The notes under the pieces were generated by a model. It saw nothing but the letters and a program-made list of their open reading frames with translations. It did not search any database and was not told where the DNA came from. 64,000 nucleotides of DNA from Myxococcales bacterium (lineage in GTDB: Bacteria > Myxococcota_A > Polyangia > Polyangiales > Polyangiaceae): positions 434,001 to 498,000 of the forward strand of contig JADJCA010000007.1 in the NCBI GenBank assembly GCA_016703425.1, read 5' to 3'. Of the stretch, positions 53,301 through 61,992 are shown piece after piece; within the stretch, counting starts at the first letter, position 1, and every line of letters begins with the position of its first letter. Position numbers and translations under genes: made by a program.

Positions 53301-53547
53301 TCTCGATGGACTTGAGATCGGCGACGTTGCCGGAGAGCGAATATTCGCTGAACTGGGTGATCTGCCGCTCGATCTGCTGCGCCGGGAGGCCTCCGTAGGT
53401 CCAGACGACGGTGATGACGGGGATGTCGATCGTCGGGAAGATGTCCGTCGGCGTCTTGCGAATGACCTGAAAGCCGGCCACCAGCATGAGCAGCGCCAGC
53501 ACGACGAACGTGTAGGGGCGCCTTAGGGCGAGGCGTACGATCCACAT
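50377..53547 (-). CDS. RND efflux permease (AcrB/MdtB-like HAE family)
   Basis: 1,056 residues. Typical two-fold layout of 12 membrane helices and two large periplasmic loops. TM4 contains GGLALAVGILVDDATVEVEN, with the Asp pair used for proton transfer. TM1 start (RPYTFVVLALLMLVAGFQVI) and the IFPTIDIPVITVVWTYGG loop are standard. The pump exports drugs, detergents or lipids with proton entry. No TolC-type gene in the window, so an outer-membrane partner must come from elsewhere. The ATG at 53547 is chosen over a TTG 12 bases upstream. Confidence 0.95.
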   Translation of the reverse strand: MWIVRLALRRPYTFVVLALLMLVAGFQVIRKTPTDIFPTIDIPVITVVWTYGGLPAQQIERQITQFSEYSLSGNVADLKSIESQSFDGMSIIKLYLQPDADVPSAMAGITAVSQTIVRRMPPGTQPPIIVRYSASSVPILQLAFRSDTLREAEIFDHVNQRVRTALSVVRGTRFPLPSGGRARQVSVDLDLDALRAQGLSPHDVNLAVSAQNLTLPTGSAKLYDREVRVSLNSSPVLIEALNDIPIKKPDGSVVLVREVAHVHDGFAVQTNIARLDGARGVVLSVLKTGDASTTEVAGRIKAMLPTIRASAPPGLEVELLADQSLYVTRAIDGLLVEGLIAAGLTATMILLFLGSWRSTIVVAVSIPLSVVAALLALRALGHTINVMTLGGLALAVGILVDDATVEVENIHRNLAMGKPLVQAILDGASQIAVPAFVASLSISIVFVSVVFLDGPARFMFMPMGEAVGFSVMASYLLSRTLVPTMVMFLLRHEAEAPHGPAKGLFGFFERAFEALRTRYVAILDAVLHRRRIAFGSFAVAVAVAVAVVPFVGRDFFPTVDGGQVRLHVTAPPGTRIEETERHFTRVEDALREIVPARDRDRILDVIGSPGGYTLATTDSSNLSSADGEILMTLARTRKRATADIIKELRTELPARFPELGFYFSPADIVTQILNFGLPSAIDVQVSGAKQDVTYGIAKRVEADLRKVRGVVDVRLHQIVDAPRLHVEVDRWRAAQVGLTQRDIANNLLLLVSSSGQVNPSYWTDPATGSGYSVAVQVPEWRVDSVEKLTALGLSTAGGSQTFGDMAKVDHRITPVVVSHVNVQPTFDVRANIQDTDLGSVAKDIEGVTAKYIKELPPGATLAIRGQVDSMNEAFKSLGLGLLVAALVVYAIMVINFQSWLDPFIILTALPGAGVGLVLALFATQTTFSIPSLMGAIMSVGVATANSILIVSFANERRSEGLSSREAALDAGRVRLRPVLMTALAMIIGMLPMSLGLGEGGEQNAALGRAVIGGLFGSTIATLFFVPVVYTVLRARNKVRTLDPALRDAPHDGAVAE

Positions 53548-53636
53548 GGCGCGACGCAATAGTGGACGGTGCGTCCACGAAGGTCAACGAAGCGGGGTGC
53601 GGGGTCAGTCGCGGAAGATCGCGGCGCCGCCGCCGA

Positions 53637-54870
53637 TCAGAAGCACCCGCCTCCATCCGGGAGCAGAGCGATGCTGCTCGCGGCGTTCACAAGGATCGCA
53701 TCAACGCCGCAGCCGGGCGGCGTGTGCGCCCAGCTGTTGCCCAAGGCCTGCACGTTGCCGTTCGCGCGAAGACCGACCGCGGCGCCAGCCCCTAGCACAT
53801 TGCCGCCGGCATCGGCGACCGTCCCAAGGTCCACGTCGCCGTTGGCAACCACAGCGTCCTTGGACGTGCTCTGGATGGTGTTGCCCCTCACCGTGTGAGG
53901 CCCCGCAAGAGCGAGAGCGCCCCCCGTGTAGCTGGTCGCGGAGAACGTATTGAGCAGGATCTGCGCGCTACCGCTGGCCGCTTGGATCCCGACGACGCCC
54001 GAGCCCACAATCGTGTTGGCGCGGATGATGGCGAGGCTCCCCGTATAGAGGGTGATGGGGACCGACACGGAGCTCGTGAAGCTGTTCTGCTCGATCAGCG
54101 CGTCGCATCCGGTTGGCACCCCTCGACGCCCTGATAGAGCGTGGCGAAGACATTGTTTTGGATGTGGGCGCCCACGGTACCCCCGCCGGCGACAAGAACC
54201 CCGGCGCCGCCCTCGAACGTGCTCGAGGTGACGGCGCCCCCCTGCAGTGTGACCGCGAACGACAGGGCGGTGTTGGGCGTCGAGAACTTCAATCCCGACA
54301 GGCGAGCACCGGCCTTCACTTGCTGATTGACGCCTGTGACGAGCGTCCCGCCGTTCGCGGTTCCTCGCGACGCCTCGTCCCCTGACGACGACGACCCCTG
54401 AAGGCACGTTGAGCAGGCCTCCGACGTAGCTGCCTGGTCGAAGCTGGATGCGGCGCGGGCCGCCGGCGTCGGCCGCGAAAGCGAACGCGACACCTAGGGT
54501 CCGGAGCGGGAGCGCGGCCGTGCCCGGGTTCGTGTCGTCACCGACCACGCTGTCGACGGTGTAGTCGGCGGGGATCGGGATGGCCGCATCGGCACCGGTT
54601 GCCGCGTCGCTCGCGCCGCCGTCGAGGCTGCCGTCATCGGCGGCGTCGGATCCCACGGCGATCGCTCCGTCTGTGCCGGCGCCACCGTCCCCTTGTCCGT
54701 CGCTCCTGGCTGAGTCGACGGGGCGCGACATCGGAACCCGCCGCGGCGTCCGTGCCTGCGTCGCCGGCGGGATCATCCCCTGCGGTTTCGCAGGCGGCTC
54801 CAGCACCGGCAACGACGGCTCCAAAGAGGGAGATCAAAGCGATCGTACGGCGGCTCGTCGATCGATGCAT
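53637..54870 (-). pseudogene. Parallel beta-helix lipoprotein (DUF1565-like), frameshifted
   Basis: Signal VVAGAGAAC from the ATG at 54870, then an Asp/Ala/Gly linker, then YTVDSVVGDDTNPGTAALPL and RTLGVAFA, which is the usual opening of DUF1565 beta-helix proteins (VD...G.D.N.G....P..T). Long runs of short beta-helix rungs follow (IIRANTIVGSGVVGIQAASG). Single-base shifts near 54730, 54395 and 54115 put the signal, opening and middle in different frames; the last two offset each other. Once corrected the protein has about 400 residues. It ends LLPDGGGCF. Confidence 0.65.
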
Positions 54871-54969
54871 TCTACACATCCTAGACGCTGGGCGACGTAA
54901 AGGAAAGACGACGGGATTCGAGCCGTCCGCAGCCTACTAGGGGCGTCACCGGGACCTCGAGGCTACGGA

Positions 54970-55944
54970 CTACAGCTTGATCGCCGCTCGCGGATCGGTC
55001 GCGTCGAGCGCCGCGAGCTTCTTGATGAGCTCTTCGGCCTCGGGGCTCTGAACCGCCGGCAGGCGAATCAAGAACTTCACGTAGAGATCGCCCGGCTCCT
55101 TCGGCTTTCGCGCCACACCTTGCCGCGGAGGCGCACCACGGTGCCGCTCTGCGCGCCGGCCGGGACCGAGAGCTTCACGGGGCCGTCGGGCGTGGGCAGG
55201 GGAGATCTTCCGCCGCCGTAGGCCTCGGCGACCGTGAGCGGCATGTCGAGGTGGAGATCGACTCCCTCGCGGCGAAAGTAGGGATGGGGCTCGACGTGAA
55301 CCTCGAGGACGAGGTCGCCAGACGGACCGCCGTTCGCGGACGGCGCGCCTTGCCCGGGAATGCGCACGCGATCGCCTTCGTCAGCGCCGGCGGGGATTCG
55401 CACCGTCACGGGACTGCCACCGCCGCCGCGGGGCCGAAGCTCAACCGTCGTGCCGGGGGCGGGGTGGAGCGACGCGGCGAAGTCGATGGTGATGGTGCTC
55501 GTGAGAGGTCGCCGCCCTTGAAGGCCCGCGGCGCCGCCCTCGGCCAAAGAGATCGCCAAACGCAGCCACGCCGCCGCCACCGCCGGTGTTGGCGCCGAAG
55601 AGATCTTCGAGGTTCACGGTGCCGCCAGAGAACCCGCCGGGAAAACCTCCCGCGCCGGCGCCCTGGGCCTGCCGCGACGACCAGCTTCGGTAAGCGCGGT
55701 TCTGCTCCGGGTTGAACCCTTCGCGCAGGCCCTCTTCGCCAAACTCGTCGTAGAGGCGCCGCTTCTTGGGGTCGGAGAGCACCTCGTAGGCGTGGTTGAC
55801 CGACTTGAAGCGAGTCTCAGCGTCCTTGTTGCCGGGGTTTTTGTCCGGATGGAGCTTCTGCGCGAGCTTCCGGTACGCCTTCTTCAGCGTCTCGCCGTCG
55901 GCGTCTTTGGGGACGCCAAGGGTTGCGTAGAGGTCGGAGGCCAT
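54970..55944 (-). pseudogene. DnaJ/CbpA-type co-chaperone, frameshifted
   Basis: J domain at residues 1-65 with the intact HPDKNPGNKD loop (HPD), then a Gly/Phe-rich linker, then a two-domain beta C-terminal part (TITIDFAASL, VRIPAGADEGDRVRIPGQG) as in CbpA; the DnaJ zinc centre is missing. Shifts near 55515-55540 and near 55105 split it into three frames. The last one restores LYVKFLIRLPAVQSPEAEEL and ends at 54970. J-proteins stimulate DnaK ATPase. An otherwise intact J-protein with two or more homopolymer shifts looks more like read error than decay. Confidence 0.75.
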
Positions 55945-55981
55945 GGTGCCCCCGGAACGTAAATCGCCTAGCGACCGCGCG

Positions 55982-56470
55982 CTACTGCCCTGCGTCGTCG
56001 CGACGCGGGGAAGCGGAAAGAGCGGGCAAGCCCGGCTCGATGCGCCAGCTCGTGCCGTTTTCTCTGTGGCAACGGACCGAGGCGTGCTCTTCGGCACCGC
56101 TACCGCGCACGTGCACGACGGCGTCGTCGGGGCCGAGGAACGTGGCGCTCATGGTCTTGGGGCGGAAACGCAGGCCAAAGCGTCCTTCCGCGAGCATCTC
56201 GTGGGGCTCGACGCGGCGCCCCTGCCCGCGGCTCGCGCGAAGGGCGCGCTCCTCGAGGTTGGCTCGGGCGACGGGGCCCAGGAGCGCGTAAGCCTCGCGC
56301 GCGGCGCGGCGATCTTCGAGCGAGGCTTCCGCGCGCTCGATCCAGAGGTGCACGGCGCCCTCGGGCGTCGCGTCGGCGGCTTGCCTCGCGCATCCAATGA
56401 GCGCGAACGCGGCCGCAAGCGCGATGCTCACGCTCACGCGGTGCTGCCCTCGGCGTCGCTCGTCGCTCAT
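55982..56470 (-). CDS. Small lipoprotein
   Basis: 162 residues. Lipobox ALIGC, then ATPEGAVHLWIERAEAS, a helical part and a beta-rich end (RFRPKTMSATFLGPDDAVVH, VRGSGAEEHASVRC). The opening helix (TPEGAV..W) resembles that of small lipoproteins and NTF2-like proteins in myxobacteria. No assigned family. It lies upstream of the dnaJ-like gene on the same strand and 82 bases from the divergent methyltransferase. Confidence 0.65.
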   Translation of the reverse strand: MSDERRRGQHRVSVSIALAAAFALIGCARQAADATPEGAVHLWIERAEASLEDRRAAREAYALLGPVARANLEERALRASRGQGRRVEPHEMLAEGRFGLRFRPKTMSATFLGPDDAVVHVRGSGAEEHASVRCHRENGTSWRIEPGLPALSASPRRDDAGQ

Positions 56471-56552
56471 CGGAGCGCGAGCATAACCGAAGCGGTCTCT
56501 GAGTGACGCGCGCGCCCGACGAGCTCGACGGAGCGCCGCGCGTGGCCGAAAA

Positions 56553-57664
56553 GTGGCGTCGCGAGAGGCGGCCTCACTACACTTCGATCGTGTGAAGCAA
56601 GGCCGCGCCGTTCGCCTCGCGTGGGGCGGAAAGGAGCGCGTGCTGCCCGGCTTGCGCGCGCCCGACGAGGACGCCGCGCCGGAGCGCGCGCCTTCGACGA
56701 CATCCTCCGAGAAGTGCCCCGCCAACAGCGGGCACCGCGAGGTGGGCGACGGCCTGCGGGGCGCCATCGAGCACGAGACGTCGCGCGGCGTCTTGCTACG
56801 CGGCGACAACGCGAAGGTCCTCTCGGCGCTCGCCGAGACGCACCGCGAGAGCGTGACCTTGGCGTACCTCGATCCGCCGTTTCTCACGGGCCGCGTCCAC
56901 AAGGCCATTCGGAAGGGCAAGACCGTCGGCGAGCGCAGCCTCGACGTGGCCTTCGACGATCGCTGGGACGATCGGGCCGCGTACCTCGAGGCCCTCGCCG
57001 ACCGGCTCGTGCCCATTCGCGAGCTGCTCGCGCCGCACGGGTCGGTGGTGGTTCACGTGGATCCGAAGACGAGCCACTACGTGAAGGTGCTCTGCGACGA
57101 GATCTTCGGCGACGAGTGCTTCGCCAGCGAGATCGTGTGGCGCTACCGGCGCTGGCCGTCCAAGACGCCGAACTTCCAGCGGGTCCACGACGTGCTCTTG
57201 CGTTACCGCAAAGACGCGAAGGCGGAGCCACGATTCAAGACGCTCTACGAGCCGCTGGCGCCGTCGACGTTGGCCACCTGGGGCACGAAGAAGCAGAAGG
57301 CCGTCGTTGGGAAGTCCGGCCGCCGCGTGCGCTCTTCGAGCTCCGAGGATGAGAGCTCGGGCGTGCCCATGGGCGACGTCTGGGAGATCGGCGTCATCGC
57401 ACCGGTGGCGCGCGAGCGAACGGGGTACCCCTCGCAAAAGCCCGAAGCGCTCCTCGAACGCGTGGTCCGAGCGCTGAGCGCGCCGGGCGATCTGGTGCTC
57501 GATCCGTACTCCGGGAGCGGCACCACGCTGGCCGTCGCGGCGCGCCTCGAGCGAAGGTACTTGGGCATCGACGCGAGCGAAGTGGCGCTAAAGACGGCTC
57601 GCGAGCGCCTCCGGGCGCTCCTGCCGGTGCCGGCACCGCCGGAATCGGGGACGACGAGGGTTGA
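56553..57664 (+). CDS. DNA (N4/N6) methyltransferase, beta class
   Basis: About 370 residues. Motif IV DPPF at 107-110 comes first and the SAM motif DPYSGSGTT near 317 comes last, the beta-class order of PF01555. YPSQKPEALLERVV near 290 is the usual lead-in. Probable target: adenine N6 or cytosine N4 at an unknown site. The frame runs on past 57664 only because one G seems missing near 57650; with it the protein ends GDDEG and a TGA at 57662. No restriction gene or specificity subunit is adjacent. GTG start; a GTG at 56592 is also possible. Confidence 0.85.
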
Positions 57665-57705
57665 GGGTCCCCGCCGCGGCGCGTACGCGCTCGCGCGGCA
57701 CGCTC

Positions 57706-59304
57706 ATGACCGTCACGCCGAAGCAGCTCGCCCTCGCCGTCCTCTTGGTGGTCCTCGCCTTCGTGCTCGGCACGGCGAAGTCCATCGAACGCGAGACGGC
57801 GCTTTTCGTCGTCGGCGTCGCCGGCGCCATCGCGCTCTTCGTGGCCAGCGGGAGCGGCACCGGTTTGGGACCGGCCCTCGAGCTGGTGCGGCGCGCCGCC
57901 CTGGGCGAGACGCCGAAGCTGCCGGAGGGCGCGCCGCCCGATCTCGCGCGCATGGGCGAAGAGCTCACGATGCTCCTCGAGTCGCACCAAAAAGTGCGCC
58001 GCGACGTGGCGACGCGCGATCAAGCGATGCGCGACGCAGAGAAGGTGCTCGAGGAAGCCATCGAGCGGCTCCGCTCGAGCGGCAGCTCGCAGCTCGCGCT
58101 TTGGGAGGAGGCTCGGGAGCTGATTCGCGGCATCGCCGGCGGCGTTCGCGGCGTGAGCGAGCAGGTGGAGGCCCTCACGACGGGCGCGGAAGAGTCGAGC
58201 TCCTCGATCTTGCAGATGACGGCCACCAACGAAGAGGTCGCCGAGAACGTCGGCGAGCTGGCGGGGAGCGTCCGCGAGACGGTGAGCTCCATCGAAGAGA
58301 TGGCTTACTCCATCAAGGAGGTCGCCAAGAACGTCGACGCCTTGTCGCTGACGGCGGAGGAGACGAGCTCGTCGATGAACCAGATGGATGTGTCCATCGA
58401 TCAGGTTCAATCGAACGCCAACGAGACGGCGCGCCTGTCGGAAGAAGTGGCCCTCGACGCCGAGAAGGGCGCCGAAGCCATCCTCAAGACCATCAGCGAG
58501 ATTTACCGCATCAAGGAGAGCTCGCAGGAGGCCGTCTCCGTCATCCAGAGCCTCGGCTCGCGCATCGAGGCCATCGGCCAGATCGTCAACGTCATCGACG
58601 ACGTCGCGGAGCAGACGAACCTGCTCGCGCTAAACGCCGCCATCATCGCGGCGCAGGCCGGCGAGCAGGGCAAGGGCTTCGCCGTCGTGGCCGACGAGAT
58701 CAAAGACCTGGCGGAGCGCGCCGGCGCGAGCACGCGCGAGATCACCGATCTCATCAAGACCGTGCAGACCGAGTCCAAGAACGCCATCGCGGCCGTCGAG
58801 CGGGGCGCCCACAACGTCGATCGCGGCGTCGAGGTGTCGAACGAAGCGGAGCGCGCCCTCAAGAAGATCCTCGAGAGCAGCCAGAAGTCGACGAACATGG
58901 TGCGCGCCATCGCGCGCGCCACCGTCGAGCAAGCCAAGGGCTCCAAGCAGGTGACCGACGCCATCGGGCGCATCGCCGAGACGGTCCAGCAGATCGCGGC
59001 GGCCACGGCGGAGCAGGCGCGCGGCTCGGAGCTCATCATGAAGAGCGCCGAGAAGATGCGGCTCATCACGCAACACGTGGAGCGAAGCTCGCAGGAGCAA
59101 ACGCGCGGCGGCCGTCAAATCACGCTAGCCATCGAGGCGATCAACGCGTCTTTGTCGCAACTGAGCGGCAGCCAGCGCACGCAAGCCATCGGCATCGAGC
59201 AAGTGCTCTCGGCAACGACGCGCTTCGAGGAGCTCTCGCGGACGCAGAATGCGACGCTCAAGGAGCTAGGGCTCGCGCTCGAGCGGCTCGGTCGCCTGAT
59301 GTGA
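57706..59304 (+). CDS. Methyl-accepting chemotaxis-type signalling protein
   Basis: 532 residues. Two close membrane helices (LALAVLLVVLAFVLGTA and ALFVVGVAGAIALFV) leave only a turn outside, so there is no periplasmic sensor, and no HAMP domain is obvious. After a coiled-coil linker comes a long antiparallel coiled-coil with the CheA/CheW-binding tip (EQTNLLALNAAI, GKGFAVVADEI). It could sense membrane state or belong to a Frz- or Che-like array. Starts 40 bases after the methyltransferase. A strong hairpin follows its stop. Confidence 0.92.
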   Translation: MTVTPKQLALAVLLVVLAFVLGTAKSIERETALFVVGVAGAIALFVASGSGTGLGPALELVRRAALGETPKLPEGAPPDLARMGEELTMLLESHQKVRRDVATRDQAMRDAEKVLEEAIERLRSSGSSQLALWEEARELIRGIAGGVRGVSEQVEALTTGAEESSSSILQMTATNEEVAENVGELAGSVRETVSSIEEMAYSIKEVAKNVDALSLTAEETSSSMNQMDVSIDQVQSNANETARLSEEVALDAEKGAEAILKTISEIYRIKESSQEAVSVIQSLGSRIEAIGQIVNVIDDVAEQTNLLALNAAIIAAQAGEQGKGFAVVADEIKDLAERAGASTREITDLIKTVQTESKNAIAAVERGAHNVDRGVEVSNEAERALKKILESSQKSTNMVRAIARATVEQAKGSKQVTDAIGRIAETVQQIAAATAEQARGSELIMKSAEKMRLITQHVERSSQEQTRGGRQITLAIEAINASLSQLSGSQRTQAIGIEQVLSATTRFEELSRTQNATLKELGLALERLGRLM

Positions 59305-59305
59305 C

Positions 59306-59330
59306 GTGCTGATGTGACGCGCTGATGTGA
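59306..59330. repeat. Short direct repeats GCTGATGTGACG
   Basis: Two further copies of the CTGATGTGACG found at the stop of the chemotaxis gene follow it at once, giving three in tandem. Slipped replication is the simplest cause. Confidence 0.75.
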
Positions 59331-59331
59331 C

Positions 59332-59363
59332 GAGACCTGGCAACCCGAAGGGCGCCAGGTCTC
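59332..59363 (+). terminator. Hairpin terminator downstream of the chemotaxis gene
   Basis: Perfect 10-base stem GAGACCTGGC/GCCAGGTCTC with a 12-base loop, 28 bases past the stop. No T-run follows, so it may be a transcript-end stabiliser or act for both converging units. Confidence 0.7.
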
Positions 59364-59439
59364 ATCGTCGGCGGTGCGTGGCGCCGGAGGAGCGGAAGCC
59401 ATCATCACGGCTCGCTCACCCGCCGCGATTCGCGGCCGC

Positions 59440-60378
59440 TCAGCCGCCGTCGGCGGGAGCGTCGGCGGGCGCATCGGTGGCCGTCGCCGCGTCGTCCGCG
59501 TCCGGCGTCGCGGCGTCGGTCGTCGCCGCGTCATCGATGGAAGCATCGACAGCCGCGTCATCGACGGACGCGTCCGTCTGCGTAGCGGCGTCGCTACCGC
59601 CGTCGGTACCGGCGTCGCTTGCGAGCCCGCCGCAGAAGAGCTCGACGTAGATCGCCGCGCGCTCGCCGAAATCGGTGGTGTCGGGGTTGCAGTCTGCGGC
59701 GACGCCGCCGTCGGAGAGCGCGTCGTCGGCGCAAGCGGCGGCGTCCGCGTAGCTTTGGCAAACGCTCGTGGCCGCATCGTCTTGGCACTTCAAGAAGGCT
59801 TCGAAGGCCTTGCCGGTGTCGTCGTCGGGAACGGGGCACGCGTCGACGCACGCTTCGTCGCGGCAAAGGGCCGCCGCCTGCACCTTTGCGCCGCAGCCAT
59901 TCGCGGTCACGTCGCCGAGCTTTTGGGCGACGCAGCCGGCGTAGTTGACGGCCACGGAGGTGTTGTTCGAGACAATGGCGCCGAGCTTGGCGGACGACGT
60001 CGACGTGTAACCGCAGCCGACGCACGCCTTGTTGACGGACGAGTTGAAGAACGTCTTGCACGCAGCGTCGTCACGGCCAGGGTGGGACCAAACGCAGTCG
60101 GCGAGCAGCTTGACCTGCTCGGGCGTGCACAGCTTCTGGTTGAACCCTGAAGGCGCCTTCCAGATGGGCTTGAAGGACGCCACGTCGCCCGGGGCGCAGA
60201 CGGCGTCGCCGCCGTCGGTCTGCACGGGGGGCGGCGCCTTGCGATCGACGGTCGAGGTCTCGGAGACACCCGAGTCGTTGTCCGGCGAACCGGCGGCCGG
60301 CTCGTCACTCGAGCAACCACCCACGGCGCTCATCACGAACGCGACGACCGAGGTTAAGCCAAGGGCAATTTTCTTCAC
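59440..60378 (-). CDS. Cys-containing lipoprotein with Asp/Ala/Thr-rich tail
   Basis: 312 residues. Signal with box SAVGGC, an acidic linker, a domain of about 180 residues with regularly placed cysteines (CTPEQVKLLADCVW, KACVGCGYTS, YAGCVAQKLGD, CRDEACVDAC), then a 60-residue tail of Asp/Ala/Thr (DAAVDASIDDAATTDAATPD) as is common in surface-exposed myxobacterial lipoproteins, but here at the C-terminus. GTG start with GGAGG six bases upstream. Function unknown. Confidence 0.75.
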   Translation of the reverse strand: MKKIALGLTSVVAFVMSAVGGCSSDEPAAGSPDNDSGVSETSTVDRKAPPPVQTDGGDAVCAPGDVASFKPIWKAPSGFNQKLCTPEQVKLLADCVWSHPGRDDAACKTFFNSSVNKACVGCGYTSTSSAKLGAIVSNNTSVAVNYAGCVAQKLGDVTANGCGAKVQAAALCRDEACVDACPVPDDDTGKAFEAFLKCQDDAATSVCQSYADAAACADDALSDGGVAADCNPDTTDFGERAAIYVELFCGGLASDAGTDGGSDAATQTDASVDDAAVDASIDDAATTDAATPDADDAATATDAPADAPADGG

Positions 60379-61078
60379 GGGAGCCTCCAAACGAAGTGAG
60401 AGCGAAAAGGCGCGTCAGGCCGCGGCGACGGCGCTCGCGGACGAGCGGCAGACGCTGAGGTTCGAGCGGCGCGCACCTTACTTCCCTTCCCCGCGATGCT
60501 CCAGCCCGGAGGAGCGGGTTTTTCCGGCGGGGCGAGAGCTGCGCGCGGGTCGGCGGAGGCGGCGTGAGCGAACGGAAGAGGTGGGCTTTGTGGGCGAGGC
60601 GAGTCAGGGCCTGGCCGGGCGGGCGCGGGGGCGGGGGCCGGGGGGGCGGCGCCGGGGGGCGCGGCGCGGGGGGCGGGGTTCGACAATTAGCATGCAAACT
60701 GACTCGCCCGCGGGGCCGGCGGCCGTCCGGCCGGTCGGTCGGTCGCTCCACTCAGGGTGGTCAGGGCTGTGCGCCGTCGAGAGTCGCAAGTTCCGGCGCT
60801 CCGGCGCAGGCTGTTCACCATGCTGGCGACTTGACCAACACGAGTGAGCGCTTGCCTTCTGTCTCGATTGCTTGTCGGTCGCCTGTGGCTAGTTGTCTGC
60901 GTGACGTCATTCTCCAGCACATGACCGACAAGGTAGCTACCAGTGCCGACAAGCATATGTTCAACTTCGACATAGGTACACATCGTCCATACGCCTTGAT
61001 GACATCTTCGTTTCATGCGTTGCTACCACCCGACACGCGACCGATCCTCACGGGCAAGCTTCGCAAGGTGCAAACACG
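60379..61078. other. Long non-coding stretch with G-rich tract
   Basis: No gene can be supported in 700 bases. 60600-60681 is extremely G-rich on the plus strand, with many runs of three to seven G (quadruplex-prone). From about 60830 the GC content falls clearly below that of the neighbours, until the gene at 61079. A small RNA or an imported fragment cannot be excluded. Confidence 0.6.
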
Positions 61079-61810
61079 ATGAAAACTGAAGGCCTAAGCC
61101 GTCAGGTAATGACCGAGACGCCATCGCGCGTGCTGGCGTTCTTGCGCGGCGTGCGGACAGGCTCCGAGCTGCAGCTCAAGCTCGCCAAGGCGGGGTACAC
61201 GGCTGCCCACCACGAAGAAGGCATTCGCCTCCTGACCGACGCGCTGCGCTTGGCGCCCGACGCGCTCGCCCCCGAACGCGGCGAAGAAGAAGAGGTCCGC
61301 GCGCGTGCCCAGGCGGCGATGGAATCCGTCGCGCGCATCGATCTGCGACGAGCGCGCGCCGCCCTCGGGCGCCGGCACCCGGATCACGAGGCCGTCGTCT
61401 TCGGACGCGTCGCCGAGGCGGAGCGCATGGGCAAGGGCAACGCGGCGCTCACCGTTCGGATGTTCTTGGACATGCTGTCGCTCCTCGAGAGCAAGGACCC
61501 CTTCGAAGGCTCACAGCTCGCCGCCGAGGCGAATCGCGAAGCGCTCGCGACGCTCGCCGACCGCGGCTTTTCGCCGGCGCTCCGCGCCGAGTGGCTGGCG
61601 CTCTCCAAGGTCGCGCTCGGCGAGACGCCGAACGCGCCGCGCCCCGAGCCGAAATTCGACGACGAGCCGGCGATGTTGGCGCTGCGCGGTTGGTACGCCG
61701 AATGGGCGGAGACCGCGCGCGCCGTCTTGAGTTCGCGCGTCGACCTCATTCGCCTGGGCCTGGCGCAGCGAAAGCGCGCGAGCGACTCGTCGCAGGACGA
61801 CGGCGACTGA
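61079..61810 (+). CDS. Hypothetical helical protein
   Basis: 243 residues, mostly helix. MTETPSRVLAFLRGVRTGSE near the start, then GYTAAHHEEGIRLLTDALR, LDMLSLLESKDPFEGSQLA and a C-terminal WYAEWAETARAVLSSRVDLI. No signal or membrane segment. Family not recognised; TPR-like packing is possible. AAGGTG lies about eleven bases before the ATG; a second ATG at 61109 would drop ten residues. Confidence 0.6.
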   Translation: MKTEGLSRQVMTETPSRVLAFLRGVRTGSELQLKLAKAGYTAAHHEEGIRLLTDALRLAPDALAPERGEEEEVRARAQAAMESVARIDLRRARAALGRRHPDHEAVVFGRVAEAERMGKGNAALTVRMFLDMLSLLESKDPFEGSQLAAEANREALATLADRGFSPALRAEWLALSKVALGETPNAPRPEPKFDDEPAMLALRGWYAEWAETARAVLSSRVDLIRLGLAQRKRASDSSQDDGD

Positions 61811-61992
61811 CGCGAACGCGCGTCCAGGGCCATGCAACGCGCGGGCATGGCGCTCCCGCTCCGGCACGGGTGACGTGACCGCTCATGGCGGCGCGACGCC
61901 ACGCCTGCGCCGAGGCACGACGCGCATTCGGGCAAATTTCCAGGAGATATCAAGGCGTCGACCTCGGCACGGCCCCTGCTGTAAGGGCGAGC

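Noticed and set aside
57665..59312. Continuation of the methyltransferase frame to 59312 as a 919-residue protein
   Set aside because: Past 57664 the frame is Arg/His/Ala-rich and is the shadow of the chemoreceptor gene. The methyltransferase ends with a TGA at 57662 if one missing G is restored.
60564..61082. Plus-strand open frame across the G-rich tract as a gene
   Set aside because: Gly/Arg/Trp runs reflect the G tract, composition changes abruptly midway, and there is no ribosome site or family.
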